Below, piece by piece: positions 12,541 through 24,048 of a stretch of DNA of 64,000 bases. The stretch is from the NCBI GenBank assembly GCA_025642075.2, contig JAODUO010000068.1, forward strand, positions 1-64,000, read 5' to 3'. Positions within the stretch are counted from its first letter, which is position 1; each line of letters starts with the position of its first letter. Position numbers and translations under genes: made by a program. Source of the stretch: Ridgeia piscesae (lineage: Eukaryota > Annelida > Polychaeta > Sabellida > Siboglinidae). Below the pieces are notes generated by a model. It did not search any database, was not told where the DNA came from, and saw only the letters and a list, made by a program, of their open reading frames with translations.

Positions 12541-12643
12541 CACAATATCAAGGTAATTGAAAAAATAACTCCTTTATTGAGAGACCAAAATATGCAATTA
12601 TTGACAATGTAAAGCTTATCATGTTTCAAGTGAGTGTGCTTAC

Positions 12644-12756
12644 CAATGCAAAATGACACGACAAAGAGGAGACATGCGGACCACACGAGATAGCCAGCTA
12701 TCCACCTCATCAGAGTAATCCACACCAGACAAATACCCATTGCAGTGGCCAGCAGT
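12644..12756 (-). CDS. SLC44-like: SLC44 exon 9: two membrane helices with LMRWIAG motif
   Basis: Acceptor gtcttgttacag and donor gtaagc bound 113 nt. In phase with exon 8 (CT|A) the peptide runs LLLATAMGICLVWITLMRW, then IAGYLVWSACLLFVVSFCI. SLC44 proteins have the same feature here: a helix ending in LLR.+AG.+VW followed by another hydrophobic helix. The acceptor borders directly on the 18-bp minisatellite, whose unit is a copy of this splice site. Phase out is 1. Confidence 0.93.
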
Positions 12757-13963
12757 CTGTAACAAGACAGAGCTCTGTACCAACACAGACTACTGTACCA
12801 ACATAGAGTACTGTAACAACATAGAGTACTGTGCCAACATAGAGTACTGTAACAACATAGAGTACTGTGCCAACATAGAGTACTGTAACAACATAGAGTA
12901 CTGTGCCAACATAGAGTACTGTACCAACATAGAGTACTGTGCCAACATAGAGTACTGTGCCAACATAGAGTACTGTGCCAACATAGAGTACTGTAACAAC
13001 ATAGAGTACTGTACCAACATAGAGTACTGTAACAACATAGAGTACTGTGCCAACATAGAGTACTGTGCCAACATAGAGTACTGTGCCAACATAGAGTACT
13101 GTGCCAACATAGAGTACTGTGCCAACATAGAGTACTGTGTGAACATAGAGTACTGTGCCAACATAGAGTACTGTAACAACATAGAGTACTGTGCCAACAT
13201 AGAGTACTGTGCCAACATAGAGTACTGTAACAACATAGAGTACTGTGCCAACATAGAGTACTGTAACAACATAGAGTACTGTGCCAACATAGAGTACTGT
13301 AACAACATAGAGTACTGTGCCAACATAGAGTACTGTAACAACATAGAGTACTGTGCCAACATAGAGTACTGTGCCAACATAGAGTACTGTGCCAACATAG
13401 AGTACTGTGCCAACATAGAGTACTGTAACAACATAGAGTACTGTGCCAACATAGAGTACTGTAACAACATAGAGTACTGTGCCAACATAGAGTACTGTAA
13501 CAACATAGAGTACTGTGCCAACATAGAGTACTGTGCCAACATAGAGTACTGTAACAACATAGAGTACTGTGCCAACATAGAGTACTGTGCCAACATAGAG
13601 TACTGTAACAACATAGAGTACTGTACCAACATAGAGTACTGTAACAACATAGAGTACTGTACCAACATAGAGTACTGTAACAACATAGAGTACTGTACCA
13701 ACATAGAGTACTGTAACAACATAGAGTACTGTGCCAACATAGAGTACTGTAACAACATAGAGTACTGTGCCAACATAGAGTACTGTAACAACATAGAGTA
13801 CTGTGCCAACATAGAGTACTGTGCCAACATAGAGTACTGTGCCAACATAGAGTACTGTGCCAACATAGAATACTGTAACAACATAGTGTACTGTAACATA
13901 GAATACTTTAACAACATAGAATACTGTACCATCATAGAGTACTGTAACAACATTAAGCATTAG
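12757..13963. repeat. 18-bp minisatellite, about 65 copies of a 3' splice site
   Basis: The plus-strand unit is gtgccaacatagagtact, alternating irregularly with gtaacaacatagagtact and gtaccaacatagagtact. On the gene (minus) strand the unit reads tactctatgttgttacag, matching the exon 9 acceptor gctctgtcttgttacag. The first unit of the array is the acceptor itself. Units at the far end (13860-13960) are degenerate. Because the period is a multiple of three, several frames stay open for more than 380 codons on both strands; these are not proteins. Confidence 0.97.
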
Positions 13964-14289
13964 AATTATTATTAGTGTTTTCCAATAGAGTACAAAACAG
14001 TAATCACACCGAAGGATTACTAACATTTAAATGATAAATTGCTTTAAAGAAATTGTTATACACATCTGTACTTTAAACAATGTCATTTTCATTTGATTTA
14101 AATGTAGGGCAAATATATAATTTCATTATAATATTGATTATCATTTATTAAATATTATTTTTAAATATATTTTTATTATTCATTTATTATGAAATATTTA
14201 TTTATGAATATTTATTTATAAGCTTAAATTTATTTTCATTATAAAGCTTTTATTACTGCTGCTGCTACTATGACAAATTGCAACAATGC
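13964..14289. other. AT-rich spacer between two arrays
   Basis: About 320 bp of AT-rich intronic sequence. Nothing recognisable. Confidence 0.6.
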
Positions 14290-15016
14290 ACACAAGTACC
14301 AAGACATACATATATGACACACAAGTACCAAGACATACATATATGACACACGAGTACCAAGGCATACATATATGACACATGAGTACTAAGGCATACATAC
14401 ATGACACACTAGTACCAAGGCATACATACATCACACACGAGGACATACATACATGACACACAAGTACCAAGGCATACATACGTGACACACGAGTACCAAG
14501 GCATACATATATGACACATGAGTACCAAGGCATACATACATGACACACTAGTACCAAGGCATACATACATGACACACGAGTACCAAGACATACATACATA
14601 ACACACAAGTACCAAGACATACGTACATAACACACAAGTACCAAGACATACATACATGACACAGGTACCAAGACATACATACATAACACAGAAGTACCAA
14701 GTGATACATACACAACACACAGATATCAAGACATACATACACAACACACAAGTACCAAGTAATACATACACAACACACAGGTATCAAAACATACATACAC
14801 AACACACATTTTTTAGTACCAAGACATACATACATAACACACAAATACCAAGTAATACATACACAACACACAGGTATCAAGACATACATACACAACACAC
14901 AAGTACCAAGACATACATACACAACACACAAGTACCAAGACATACATACACAACACACAAGTACCAAGACATACATACACAACACACAAGTACCAAGACA
15001 TACATACATAACACAC
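14290..15016. repeat. 29-bp minisatellite starting at the exon 8 donor
   Basis: The unit is agtaccaagacatacataca followed by a gacacac or caacacac variant; starts at 14295 and 14324 give the period. About 25 copies. The unit nearest the gene contains the exon 8 splice donor gtgtgttatgtatg, so the array is built from intron-start sequence. Long minus-strand frames here are artefacts, including the part appended to the true exon 8 peptide. Confidence 0.95.
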
Positions 15017-15194
15017 AGCTTCCATGACGCATGTATATCCTGCAATATCTTCAATCCAACATCCTGAGCTCGGATTAAGAATGCAATATAGTGAGAGCCC
15101 TTGATGATGACTTCCTTACTGATGCTCTCATTGAATCTGTCCACCATGTGATCCAAGGCTTTGGGTAGTTTACTTGGCAGACATCTCCCCATTA
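15017..15194 (-). CDS. SLC44-like: SLC44 exon 8: GRCLPS motif and end of extracellular loop
   Basis: Acceptor ggcgttgcag and donor gtgtgt bound 178 nt, phase 1 in and phase 2 out. The peptide starts VMGRCLPSKLPKAL, contains VGLKILQDIHASWK, and runs into the next membrane helix. These equal the conserved GRC.P. segment and the .+I.ED...SW segment that closes the first large extracellular loop of choline-transporter-like proteins. Both ends of the exon lie against minisatellites: the donor is inside the first 29-bp unit, and a 53-bp array starts about 40 bp before the acceptor. Confidence 0.94.
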
Positions 15195-15231
15195 CTGCAA
15201 CGCCACAGGTCAGACTCACCAGCACAGATAA

Positions 15232-15970
15232 TGCCACAACAAATTCAAACAATTTCAACAAAATAGCCAAAGGTGTACAATAATGTCATAACAAATTCAA
15301 AGTTTTTTTAACAAAATAGCCAAAAGCTGTACGATAAATTCAAAGATTTGTGTGTTTTTTCAACAAAATAGCCAAAAGGTGTACAATAATGCCACAACAA
15401 ATTCAAAGTTTTTCAACAAAATAGCCAAGAGGTGTACAATAATGCCACAACAAATTCAAAGTTTTTCAACAAAATAGCCAAAAGGTGTACGATAATGCCA
15501 CAACAAATTCAAAGTTTTTCAACAAAATAGCCAAAAGGTGTATGATAATGCCACAACAAATTCAAAGTTTTTCAACAAAATAGCCAAAAGGTGTACAATA
15601 ATGCCACAACAAATTCAAAGTTTTTCAACAAAATAGCCAAAAGGTGTATGATAATGCCACAACAAACTCAAAGTTTTTCAACAAAATAGCCAAAAGGTGT
15701 ACAATAATGCCACAACAAATTCAAAGTTTTTCAACAAAATAGCCAAAAGGTGTACGATAATGCCACAAAAAATTAAAACTTTTTCAACAAAATAGCCAAA
15801 AGGTGTACAATAATGCCACAACAAATTCAAAGTTGTTCAACAAAATAGCCAAAAGGTGTACAATAATGCCACAACAAATTCAAAGTTTTTCAACAAAATA
15901 GCCAAAAGGTGTACAATAATGCCACAACAAATTCAAAGTTTTTCAACAAAATAGCCAAAAGGTGTACGAT
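15232..15970. repeat. 53-bp minisatellite upstream of SLC44 exon 8
   Basis: About 14 units containing acaacaaattcaaagttttt, caacaaaatagccaaaaggt and gtacaataatgcc. It begins about 40 bp from the exon 8 acceptor, so the polypyrimidine and branch-point region abuts the array. Units differ by single bases and one is shortened. Confidence 0.95.
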
Positions 15971-18044
15971 GTGGATTCCGCTAGAACTGTTAACTATCAG
16001 TAAGGTTCTTAATTACTTTATGACAGATCAAGCTGGTAGTTGACCTAAGTAATAATAATAATAATCAGAGCACGTCTAGAGAGCTGTCACACTGCTCAGA
16101 TACTGAAAAAACAGAGTTAAGAGTAAAAATTAAAACATAACAAATCAGAGTTCATACATTGCTAGTCAAATCAATTTGAGTTACAAATAATATGTGAATT
16201 TTAACAAGAGTTCTTAAGAGTCTGTTGTAGATGCACAGAGAGCGTGTAAAATAAACTTTTGTTTATGCTAAAATGAATGCAAACCAGTATAAACTCAGTA
16301 AAATTGTGAGGGATAATAGGTTTAAAATTGAGGCCATGTGTTAAATTGAAGCGCTGTGTAATCATATATTTAGCATGTGGTTAGTTTTAGATTCTCTGTG
16401 TAACCATATATTTAGCATGTGGTTAGTTTTAGATTCTCTGTGTAACCATATATTTAGCATGTGATTAGTTTTAGATTATCTGTTGGGAAAAATATACTGA
16501 GCATTGAGCAATGTTATCAGATGTGCATTTCTACGAAATTCACAAAACTGATAGCTATTTCTGGTTCGTCTGCACTATATCATACCTGTGTCACCTATCA
16601 CCCATATCAATGTGACAGGTCCAATGTTAAGTAACCTATCACGTCATTCAATCTTTGAATGTCATCTTCAAAAAATGGCTGGTTTCAATTTAAAAGAAAA
16701 TATCTCAGAAGAGTAGTTATGCTAATCACAGATAGCGTTTAACCGGAGAAGAAGGGGGTCATACAGAAAAAGACATCTGTCTGTGATGCAACCTAGAACA
16801 TTTTCAGACTACTTTCTTGTAATACACCTTCATATTTGGCATACAATCTCAAATGCATAAATTTGTATGTATAGGTATACTGAAACACCACACCACAAAT
16901 AACAACTTTTGCATGTTGTGGCGATCATTCCCGATCCCATTTTATGATCATTGTCCACTAAACTACTGATATCTAAATTTGCAGTCACCCTTCAGTTGCC
17001 GCCTGGCGATGATGTCAACTATAAAATAAATACTATGATGGAAGCAAAATAAAATCAACACTGTTGACGGTAGCAGGTAAGCAGACAGACATACGAAGAA
17101 AGTGATCATCTGATTGGCGAGTGGTCAGACGTGTTCGAGTGGCAACATTGAGTGACCGTGTTTATTACTAGTTCATGTGCCATCTACTGAATCATGTTAC
17201 TGCCATGTTGTATTCACAAAATATTACTACAATTCTTCAAAAACATTCGAGGATACTCGAAAACGAAAATCCAGCAACTAGCTGAAAGTCCACTTCAAAA
17301 ACCAACTCCCAAAACAGTCTAATTGTCAGAATTAGTATAATAACTCTATCCATGGCTACTGCTAGGCATTTTGCCGATATATTGACACGGAAACTTAAAA
17401 TAATTTGACTTATCTCATCAAAGACGTAACTAAAACAGCATTGATCGGGTCTGCGGGAAACCCGCGCCAGCAAAACGTTGTATGCTAGATTTGTGCTGAT
17501 TGGCTGATCACGTTGTAATATATACTGAATAGACCAATCATTAGGCTTTCCACTGGTACCACGCTTTCCCGATTCCATCCTAAGTCCTAACTAATCTAAA
17601 TGCGGCTTACATTTAAAATGACAAGGTCACGAATGGGATCTATGCCAGGAATTGACACAAAAGTTTAATTTGTTATTGATTTTTGACCAGTTTTGCCCCC
17701 GCCATATTAAAAATAAGAAAATTTGGATTTTGACTAATCCCAGAAACGGCCAAATCAGGTTCATGAACCACAGAATTCCACGGTTCCGCAGAAGTTCCTC
17801 ATGCCTGTTAGCGCCCAGCATTTCTACTTCCCCCCGCACATGTGTGAGGGTTTGTATCTACTTGATATGTGTGACATTATAAACAATCATTCTAAAACAT
17901 TACAATATTCACAATGAGTTGAAATAGATATACTTAGTGTATATAAGTCACATTAAACCAACTATATTACGAATTATGTCCCAAACGGAGAGACTTAAGA
18001 ATTACTTTGTGACAAAAACATGGAAGTTTGCCAAACATACCGAC
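15971..18044. other. Intronic stretch without recognised gene
   Basis: Contains a (taa)n run near 16051 and a three-copy 42-bp repeat at 16354-16482. Short open frames near 17237-17880 on both strands show no family motif. It lies in the intron between SLC44 exons 7 and 8. Confidence 0.6.
16354..16482. repeat. 42-bp repeat, 3 copies
   Basis: Three head-to-tail units of tgtaaccatatatttagcat followed by gtggttagttttagattctc and tg. Copies are nearly identical. Confidence 0.9.
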
Positions 18045-18105
18045 CTGGACGAGAGGGTAACAAGTAGGGTGCACATTTGTCTTCATTCACGAGGTCTTCA
18101 ACACT
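18045..18105 (-). CDS. SLC44-like: SLC44 exon 7: extracellular loop, CAPYLLPS motif
   Basis: Acceptor gccttctgtag and donor gtcggt bound 61 nt, phase 0 in and phase 1 out. The peptide SVEDLVNEDKCAPYLLPSRP matches the C.P.LLPS.P segment of SLC44 proteins that directly precedes the GRC motif of exon 8. The donor is not a strong consensus, but phase and motif continuity across the intron support it. Confidence 0.9.
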
Positions 18106-18374
18106 CTACAGAAGGCAACAATTGAGATTAATTATATGTATATTTACATTATGACACGGTTCTGTCTTACACATGGAGGGAAGTGTCAGTAAGGAAATTG
18201 AGAGCTCTACAAAACCATAGTTATAGGCCAGCACTTCTGTACTGTTGTGAAACATGGTGATTGTCGACTATAGATGAAAGACAACTGGTAAAAACGAAGG
18301 TGAGAGTGATTAGAAGAGCAATGGGTGTAAGTCTCCAGTTGGAACCAGCAGAGAAATAATGGCATCTTGAAAGA

Positions 18375-19410
18375 AGCCAATGTGGAGACCGTTGTTATTA
18401 TGAGAAGGCCGGTCCATGGGACGTGGAGACCATTGTTATTATGAGAAGGCCGGAGTGGGACGTTGAGACCGTTGTTATTATGAGAAAGCTGGAGTGGGAT
18501 GTGGAGACCGTTGTTATTATGAGAAGGCTGGAGTGGGATGTGGAGACCGTTGTTATTATGAGAAGGCTGGAGTGGGATGTGGAGACCGTTGTTATTATGA
18601 GAAGAACGCTGGAGTGGGACATGGAGAGTATTGTTATTATGAGAAGTAGGCTGGAGTGGGACGTGGAGACCGTTGTTATTATGAGAAGAAGGCTGGAGTG
18701 GGATGTGGAGAGCATTGTTATTATGAGAAAGCTGGAGTGGAGACGTGGGGAGCATTGTTATTATGAGAAGGCTGGAGTGGGACGTGGAGAGCATTGTTAT
18801 TATGAGAAGGCTGGAGTGGAACATGGAGAGCGTTGTTATTATGAGAAAGCTGGAGTGGGATGTGGAGAGCATTGTTATTATGAGAAGAAGGCTGGAGTGG
18901 GACGTGGAGAGCATTGTTATTATGAGAAGGCTGGAGTGGAGACGTGGAGAGCATTGTTATTATGAGACGGCTGGAGTGGGACGTGGAAGCATTGTTATTA
19001 TGAGAGGCTGGAGTGGAGGAACATTGTTATTATGAGAAGAAGGCTGGAGTTGAGACGTGGAGACCATTGTTATTATGAGAAGAAGGCTGTAATGGGATGT
19101 GGAAAGTGTTGTTATTATGAGAAGGCTGGAGTTGAGACGTGGAGAGCGTTGTTATTATGAGAAGAAGGCTGGAGTTGAGACGTGGAGAACGTTGTTATTA
19201 TGAGACGGCTGGAGTGGGACGTGTAGAGCGTTGTTATTATGAGAAGGCTGAAGTTGAGACGTGGAGAGCATTGTTATGAGAAGAAGGCTGGAGTGGAGAC
19301 GTGGAGAGCGTTGTTATTATGAGAAGAAGGCTGGAGTGGAGACATGGAGAGCGTTGTTATTATGAGAAGAAGGCTGGAGTGGGACACGGAGACTGTTGTT
19401 ATTAAGAAAG
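18375..19410. repeat. 39-bp minisatellite, about 26 copies
   Basis: The unit is aaggctggagtgggacgtgg followed by agagcattgttattatgag, with length variants (gaagaag insertions, gga/gaga changes). It lies in the intron between SLC44 exons 6 and 7 and shows no similarity to the adjacent splice sites. Open frames on both strands are artefacts. Confidence 0.95.
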
Positions 19411-19739
19411 ACCAACTGAAGGGCCTGGAAACAGAAAGTGGTGGCAGACTAAGGGGACAATAGACATGGCGTGTGAGGAGACTATTGTATGCCATCATAT
19501 GGAAACTAGTTAATTACAGCTGAGCTAACGTATGTGTGATTCGGAATCAATTTTTAAGAAAATATTGTGTGACTCCTACTGTGCTCTTCCCTGGAGTCTG
19601 ATCTAACAGGTTTAACACTAAATGGGAGCATGTCCCAGTGGTGCTATCTAACTCCACACCTTAGCTTAATGATCATTGCACTGCTTAAACAAAAAATTTA
19701 TATGCTAAAAAGAACAGATATTGCATGCAACATACAAAC

Positions 19740-19877
19740 CTTGCGTGCATCAAAGGGATTGACTTCAGGCTTACAGTACATGTGCTTGCGTTCCATTATA
19801 TTCGTTGGGTTCAGCATCTCCTTGTAGTGTTGGGTAAACCAGACCCACAGCGAGGGTGGACAGTGCTCCACACACAC
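19740..19877 (-). CDS. SLC44-like: SLC44 exon 6: VCVEHCP motif of the extracellular loop
   Basis: Acceptor tgtctactcacag and donor gtttgt bound 138 nt, phase 0 on both sides. The peptide begins VCVEHCPPSLWVWFTQHYKE and includes a later cysteine (KHMYCKPEV). SLC44 proteins carry VCVS.CP at this point of the first extracellular loop, then one C before a proline. The cysteines probably form loop disulphides (inferred from the family). A 19-bp array begins about 20 bp upstream of the acceptor. Confidence 0.93.
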
Positions 19878-19899
19878 CTGTGAGTAGACACTGCAGTAG

Positions 19900-20372
19900 G
19901 GGGCTCACAACACACATGGAGGCTCACAATACAATGACGGCTCACAACACACATGGAGGCTTGCAACACACATGGAGGCTCACAATACACACACGGGCAA
20001 ATACGACACACATGGAGACTCACAACACACATGAAGGCTCATAACACACATGGAGACTTACAACACACATGGAGGCTCACAACACACATGGAGGCTCACA
20101 ACACACATGGAGGCTCACAACACACAAGGAGACTCACAACACACATGGAGACTCACAACACAAATGGAGGCTCACAACACACATGGAGGCTCACAACACA
20201 CAAGGAGATTCACAACACACATGGGGGCTCACAACATACATGGAGGCTCACAACACACATGGAGGCTCACAACACACATGGAGGCTCAAAACACACATGG
20301 AGACTCACAACACAATGAAGGCTCACAACACACATGGAGGCCCACAACACACACATGTGGGCAAATACCACA

Positions 20373-20416
<44 letters not shown>

Positions 20417-20910
20417 CACACCCACACACACGGAGACTCAAAACACACATGGAGGCTCATAACACACATGGAGGCTCACAACACACATGGAGGTTCACAA
20501 CACACATGGAGATTCACAACACACATGGTGGCTCATAACACATGGAGGCTCAAAACACACATGGAGACTCACAACACATGGAGGCTCAAAACACACATGG
20601 AGGCTCACAACACACAAGGAGACTCACAACACACATGGAGGCTCACAACACAAGTGGAGACTCACAACACAAATGGAGGCTCACAACAAACATGGATGCT
20701 CAAAACACACATGGAAGCTCACAACACAATTGGAGGCTCTCAACACACATGGAGGCTCACAACACAATTGGAGGCTCTCAACACACATGGAGGCTCACGA
20801 CATACATGGAGGCTCACAACACACATGGAGTCTCACAACACACATGGAGACTCACAACACACACATGGAGACTCACAACACACATGGAGACTCATAATAC
20901 ACACCTGTGG
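19900..20910. repeat. 19-bp minisatellite, about 45 copies, with an ACGC island
   Basis: The unit is acatggaggctcacaacac, with single-base variants (gag/gac, aca/aaa). It is interrupted at about 20345-20430 by a (ACGC)n-(AC)n run. It lies in the intron between SLC44 exons 5 and 6. Because 19 is not a multiple of three, the open frames cycle through three readings; none is a gene. Confidence 0.95.
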
Positions 20911-21299
20911 GTCTCTATGCTGCATAGAGACACACAACACACTTACAATATGCACTTGCAGGCAAACACTAGTGACTAAACATTTGTACTCACAATAAAC
21001 ACATGACAATTGCTACACAAATAGAAGCTCGTAACGCACATAGAAGAGCATTATACATATCAGTGTGCAAACACTACACACATGCATATACACAGACTCA
21101 TAACACACAACCATGAGGGTTCGCAAACACTATATATAGAGAGACACACAACACACATGTATAGGCTTCCAATATGCATACGCTGGCATACAATAGTGAC
21201 TACACTTGGAGACTCACAATAATACACACATAGTAACTCATGACTTGTGACTACACACATAAAGACTCACAATGTGCAAGGTGTGTATATATGCATGCG

Positions 21300-21640
21300 T
21301 TTGTATCTGTGTGTGTATAGGTAATGAGTGTATGTGTGTGTGTGTGTATTTATGTGTGCATGCATATATATGTGGGTCTGTATATGCATATGTATGTGCG
21401 TGTGACTGAACCTGTGTGTGTGTGTGTGTATGTGCAGGCGTGTGTGTGCATCCATGCATGCATGCGTGCATGTGTGCATATGTGTGAGTGCATGCATGTG
21501 TATGTATATATGTATAGCTGTGTGTGTGTGTGTGTGTGTGCGTGCGTGCGTGCATGCGTGCGTGCGTGTGTGTGCATGTAACTGTGTGCACATGTTTATG
21601 CGTATCTGCTTGTGTGCATTTGTGTATGTGTTTGCATTAC
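21300..21640. repeat. Mixed TG, TATG and TGCG microsatellite
   Basis: About 340 bp of alternating tg-rich sequence with gcgtgc and catgcatg blocks, in the intron between SLC44 exons 5 and 6. All overlapping open frames are low-complexity artefacts. Confidence 0.93.
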
Positions 21641-21807
21641 TGGTAATGCACAAGTATTGGTATTATTAACTTGACTGATGCCAGTGTCAAGAGCTACAAC
21701 TTGGCACCTGTTCATGGCGACCCAACAGAAGACAGCAGTGCTGTGGTGAGAGAACTGTGGACTAACTGAACATACAACATGAGGGGTAGTTGACCCGTAT
21801 GTCTCAC

Positions 21808-21895
21808 CTGTGGTGTAGGACACCCTGTGAAGACCAGAGTTGCGCCCTGCCTTAGACACTCGGTCAGATCAAAGAATAGCAGATAACGCTCCTTT
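21808..21895 (-). CDS. SLC44-like: SLC44 exon 5: RYLLFFDLTECL and GCPTPQ motifs
   Basis: Acceptor gttgctgcag and donor gtgaga bound 88 nt, phase 2 in and phase 0 out. The peptide contains KERYLLFFDLTECLRQGATL and ends GCPTPQ. The SLC44 counterpart is K.YLLYF......C........CPTPQVCV, which is continuous with exon 6. The match in order, spacing and phase is among the strongest in the gene. Confidence 0.95.
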
Positions 21896-22560
21896 CTGCA
21901 GCAACAATACAATTGTGTTCTATCTGTCTGTCACCTACGGTTGACTGCACTGACAGACATCAGTGTACTATATTTGTCCTGTTTAACTGTTTAACTTCAT
22001 TTGTTGGCCTTCAGTGCAGCTACTGTTACAGCCCAGGCTGGGCACGGGCTGAATAAATGTAATTATTACTAAACATATAAAATATATACATTATATAAAT
22101 TATTATACAAAACTACATTTCTGCGTGGTTGTAGCATAATATGTACCATTGGAAATTTAAATAACTTTAGTCTTCAAACATCTAATATATTTTAACAGCA
22201 ATCTTCAAGGGGGACTGAAATGCTTGAACAACCTTTATGCAAACGTAACGTGTAATGTGTTCACACAGAAATGTCTGTTAATGAAGTTATTAAGAAACAT
22301 TCAAAAGTTTACATTGACTAAATAGGAGCAAGTTAAACCAAAAGCAGCTCGAGGGTAATAGCGATGACAAGAGCCAAAGTTTTAAAAATTATTTGAAATA
22401 TACTGTGGCTCTGTGTTCCTTAAATCATGGTCACATATCCTGTAAATAGTATGGTGTTATGTTTGGGCAATGTTTGTTCAAGTGTTTCAGCCGCCCTTTG
22501 AACAAAGATTCAAGATACACGTGTACATGTTTAGAGGCTTATGAAATGCGTTTCACTTAC

Positions 22561-22639
22561 GCATGTTTTCCTCTTCCGCAGATTTCCCCGTCTGAGTTGG
22601 ATGGATAGATCAGACGCTCTGGCTCCCCGACATACATGG
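22561..22639 (-). CDS. SLC44-like: SLC44 exon 4: GEPERLIYP segment
   Basis: Acceptor cttgtttgtatag and donor gtaagt bound 79 nt, phase 1 in and phase 2 out. The peptide YVGEPERLIYPSNSDGEICG matches the GDP..LLYP.NS.G..CG motif at the start of the first extracellular loop in SLC44 proteins. The acceptor is the first base of a 54-bp minisatellite whose units repeat this splice site. Confidence 0.95.
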
Positions 22640-23620
22640 CTATACAAACAAGCATACAGTCAGTAGTGTCAGTACAATAGGATGAAACCATGGCTGTACA
22701 GACAAGCATACATTACAGTCAGTAGTGTCAGTACAGCAGGATGAAACCACAGCTGTACAGACAAACGTACAGTCAGTAGTGTCAGTACAGCAGGATGAAA
22801 CCACGGCTGTACAGACAAACGTACAGTCAGTAGTGTCAGTACAGTAGGATGAAACCACGGCTGTACAGACAAGCATACAGTCAGTAGTGTCAGTACAGTA
22901 GGATGAAACCACGGCTGTACAGACAACCATACAGTCAGTAGTGTCAGTACAGTAGGATGAAACCACGACTGTACAGACAAGTATACAGTCAGTAGCGTCA
23001 GTACAGTAGGATGAAACCACGACTGTATAGACAAGCATACAGTCAGTAGTGTCAGTACAATAGGATGAAACCACGGCTGTACAGACAACCATACAGTCAG
23101 TACAGTAGGATGAAACCACGACTGTACAGACAAGTATACAGTCAGTAGCGTCAGTACAGTAGGATGAAACCACGACTGTATAGACAAGCATACAGTCAGT
23201 AGTGTCAGTACAATAGGATGAAACCACGGCTGTACAGCAAACATACAGTCAGTAGCGTCAGTGCAGTAGGATGAAACCATGGTTGTACAGACAACCATAC
23301 AGTCAGTAGTGTCAGTACAGTAGGATGAAACCACGACTGTACAGACAAGCATACAGTCAGTAGTGTTGCTACTATAGGATGAAACCACAGCTGTACAGAC
23401 AAACATACAGTCAGTAGTGTCAGTACGGTAGGATGAAACCACGGCTGTACAGACAAACATACAGTCAGTACGGTAGGATGAAACCACGGCTGTACAGACA
23501 AACATACAGTCAGTAGTGTCAGTACGGTAGGATGAAACCACGGCTGTACAGACAAACATACAGTCAGTACGGTAGGATGAAACCACGGCTGTACAGACAA
23601 ACATACAGTCAGTAAGGTAG
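22640..23620. repeat. 54-bp minisatellite carrying copies of the exon 4 acceptor
   Basis: About 18 units of 54 bp, with shorter units of about 36 bp. On the minus strand each carries gtatgcttgtctgtacag followed by cc and a tgg-containing segment. The real acceptor at 22639/22640 reads gtatgcttgtttgtatag followed by CCATG. The array therefore iterates the splice site plus flank. Long minus-strand frames are artefacts of the period. Confidence 0.95.
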
Positions 23621-24048
23621 ACGGAAACAAGGGCTTGGAATGCATACCCAACGAAGTACTCAAGCAACAAGTACGAGTTCTATGATGTGTATGTGTATGA
23701 GTAAAGAGTACTTTTTCCCAGATAGTACTCGAGTACTTAAGAGTAGAAGTACCTTTGAAAGGTACTCCAGTCCAAGTTCAAAGAGAAACCAGTGTCTGAG
23801 CGTAATAAATGTGTGTGGCCATAATATTTAAAATTTTATAATTGTTATGGTCACACGTTTTACATAAATTCAATGGAATAGCCAATTATATACGTCTTCA
23901 TCATATATTTTGAAGCAACATCTACACAATTGTTATAGCCACATCTGTGGCTGCAGTTTCTACTGAATCTTATACAATTGTGTAGGTTTTCCTTAGAGAT
24001 TCATGTAAAATTTTGCCAATTAAGAGATAACACTCAAATACTGCCTAC
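23621..24048. other. Intron between SLC44 exons 3 and 4, unique part
   Basis: About 430 bp with no recognised element. A short inverted match (acaattgt near 23925 and 23975) was noticed but not pursued. Confidence 0.5.

Noticed and set aside
12710..14026. Long open frames (up to 438 codons, several frames on both strands)
   Set aside because: They exist only because the 18-bp period is a multiple of three and the unit lacks stops in those frames. Peptides are perfect short repeats and the region is an intron of SLC44.
14548..15270. 240-codon membrane protein ORF
   Set aside because: Only the middle (15017-15194) is a real exon. Upstream codons are intron plus 53-bp repeat and downstream codons are the 29-bp array.
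18207..19498. Ser/Thr/His-rich ORFs on both strands
   Set aside because: By-products of the 39-bp minisatellite.
19811..20998. Overlapping repeat ORFs up to 309 codons
   Set aside because: Translations of the 19-bp minisatellite; only the minus-strand block 19740-19877 is a real exon.
22640..23620. CRISPR-like appearance of regularly repeated 54-bp units
   Set aside because: There are no unique spacers; the whole unit is repeated, as in a minisatellite. The setting is a eukaryotic intron.
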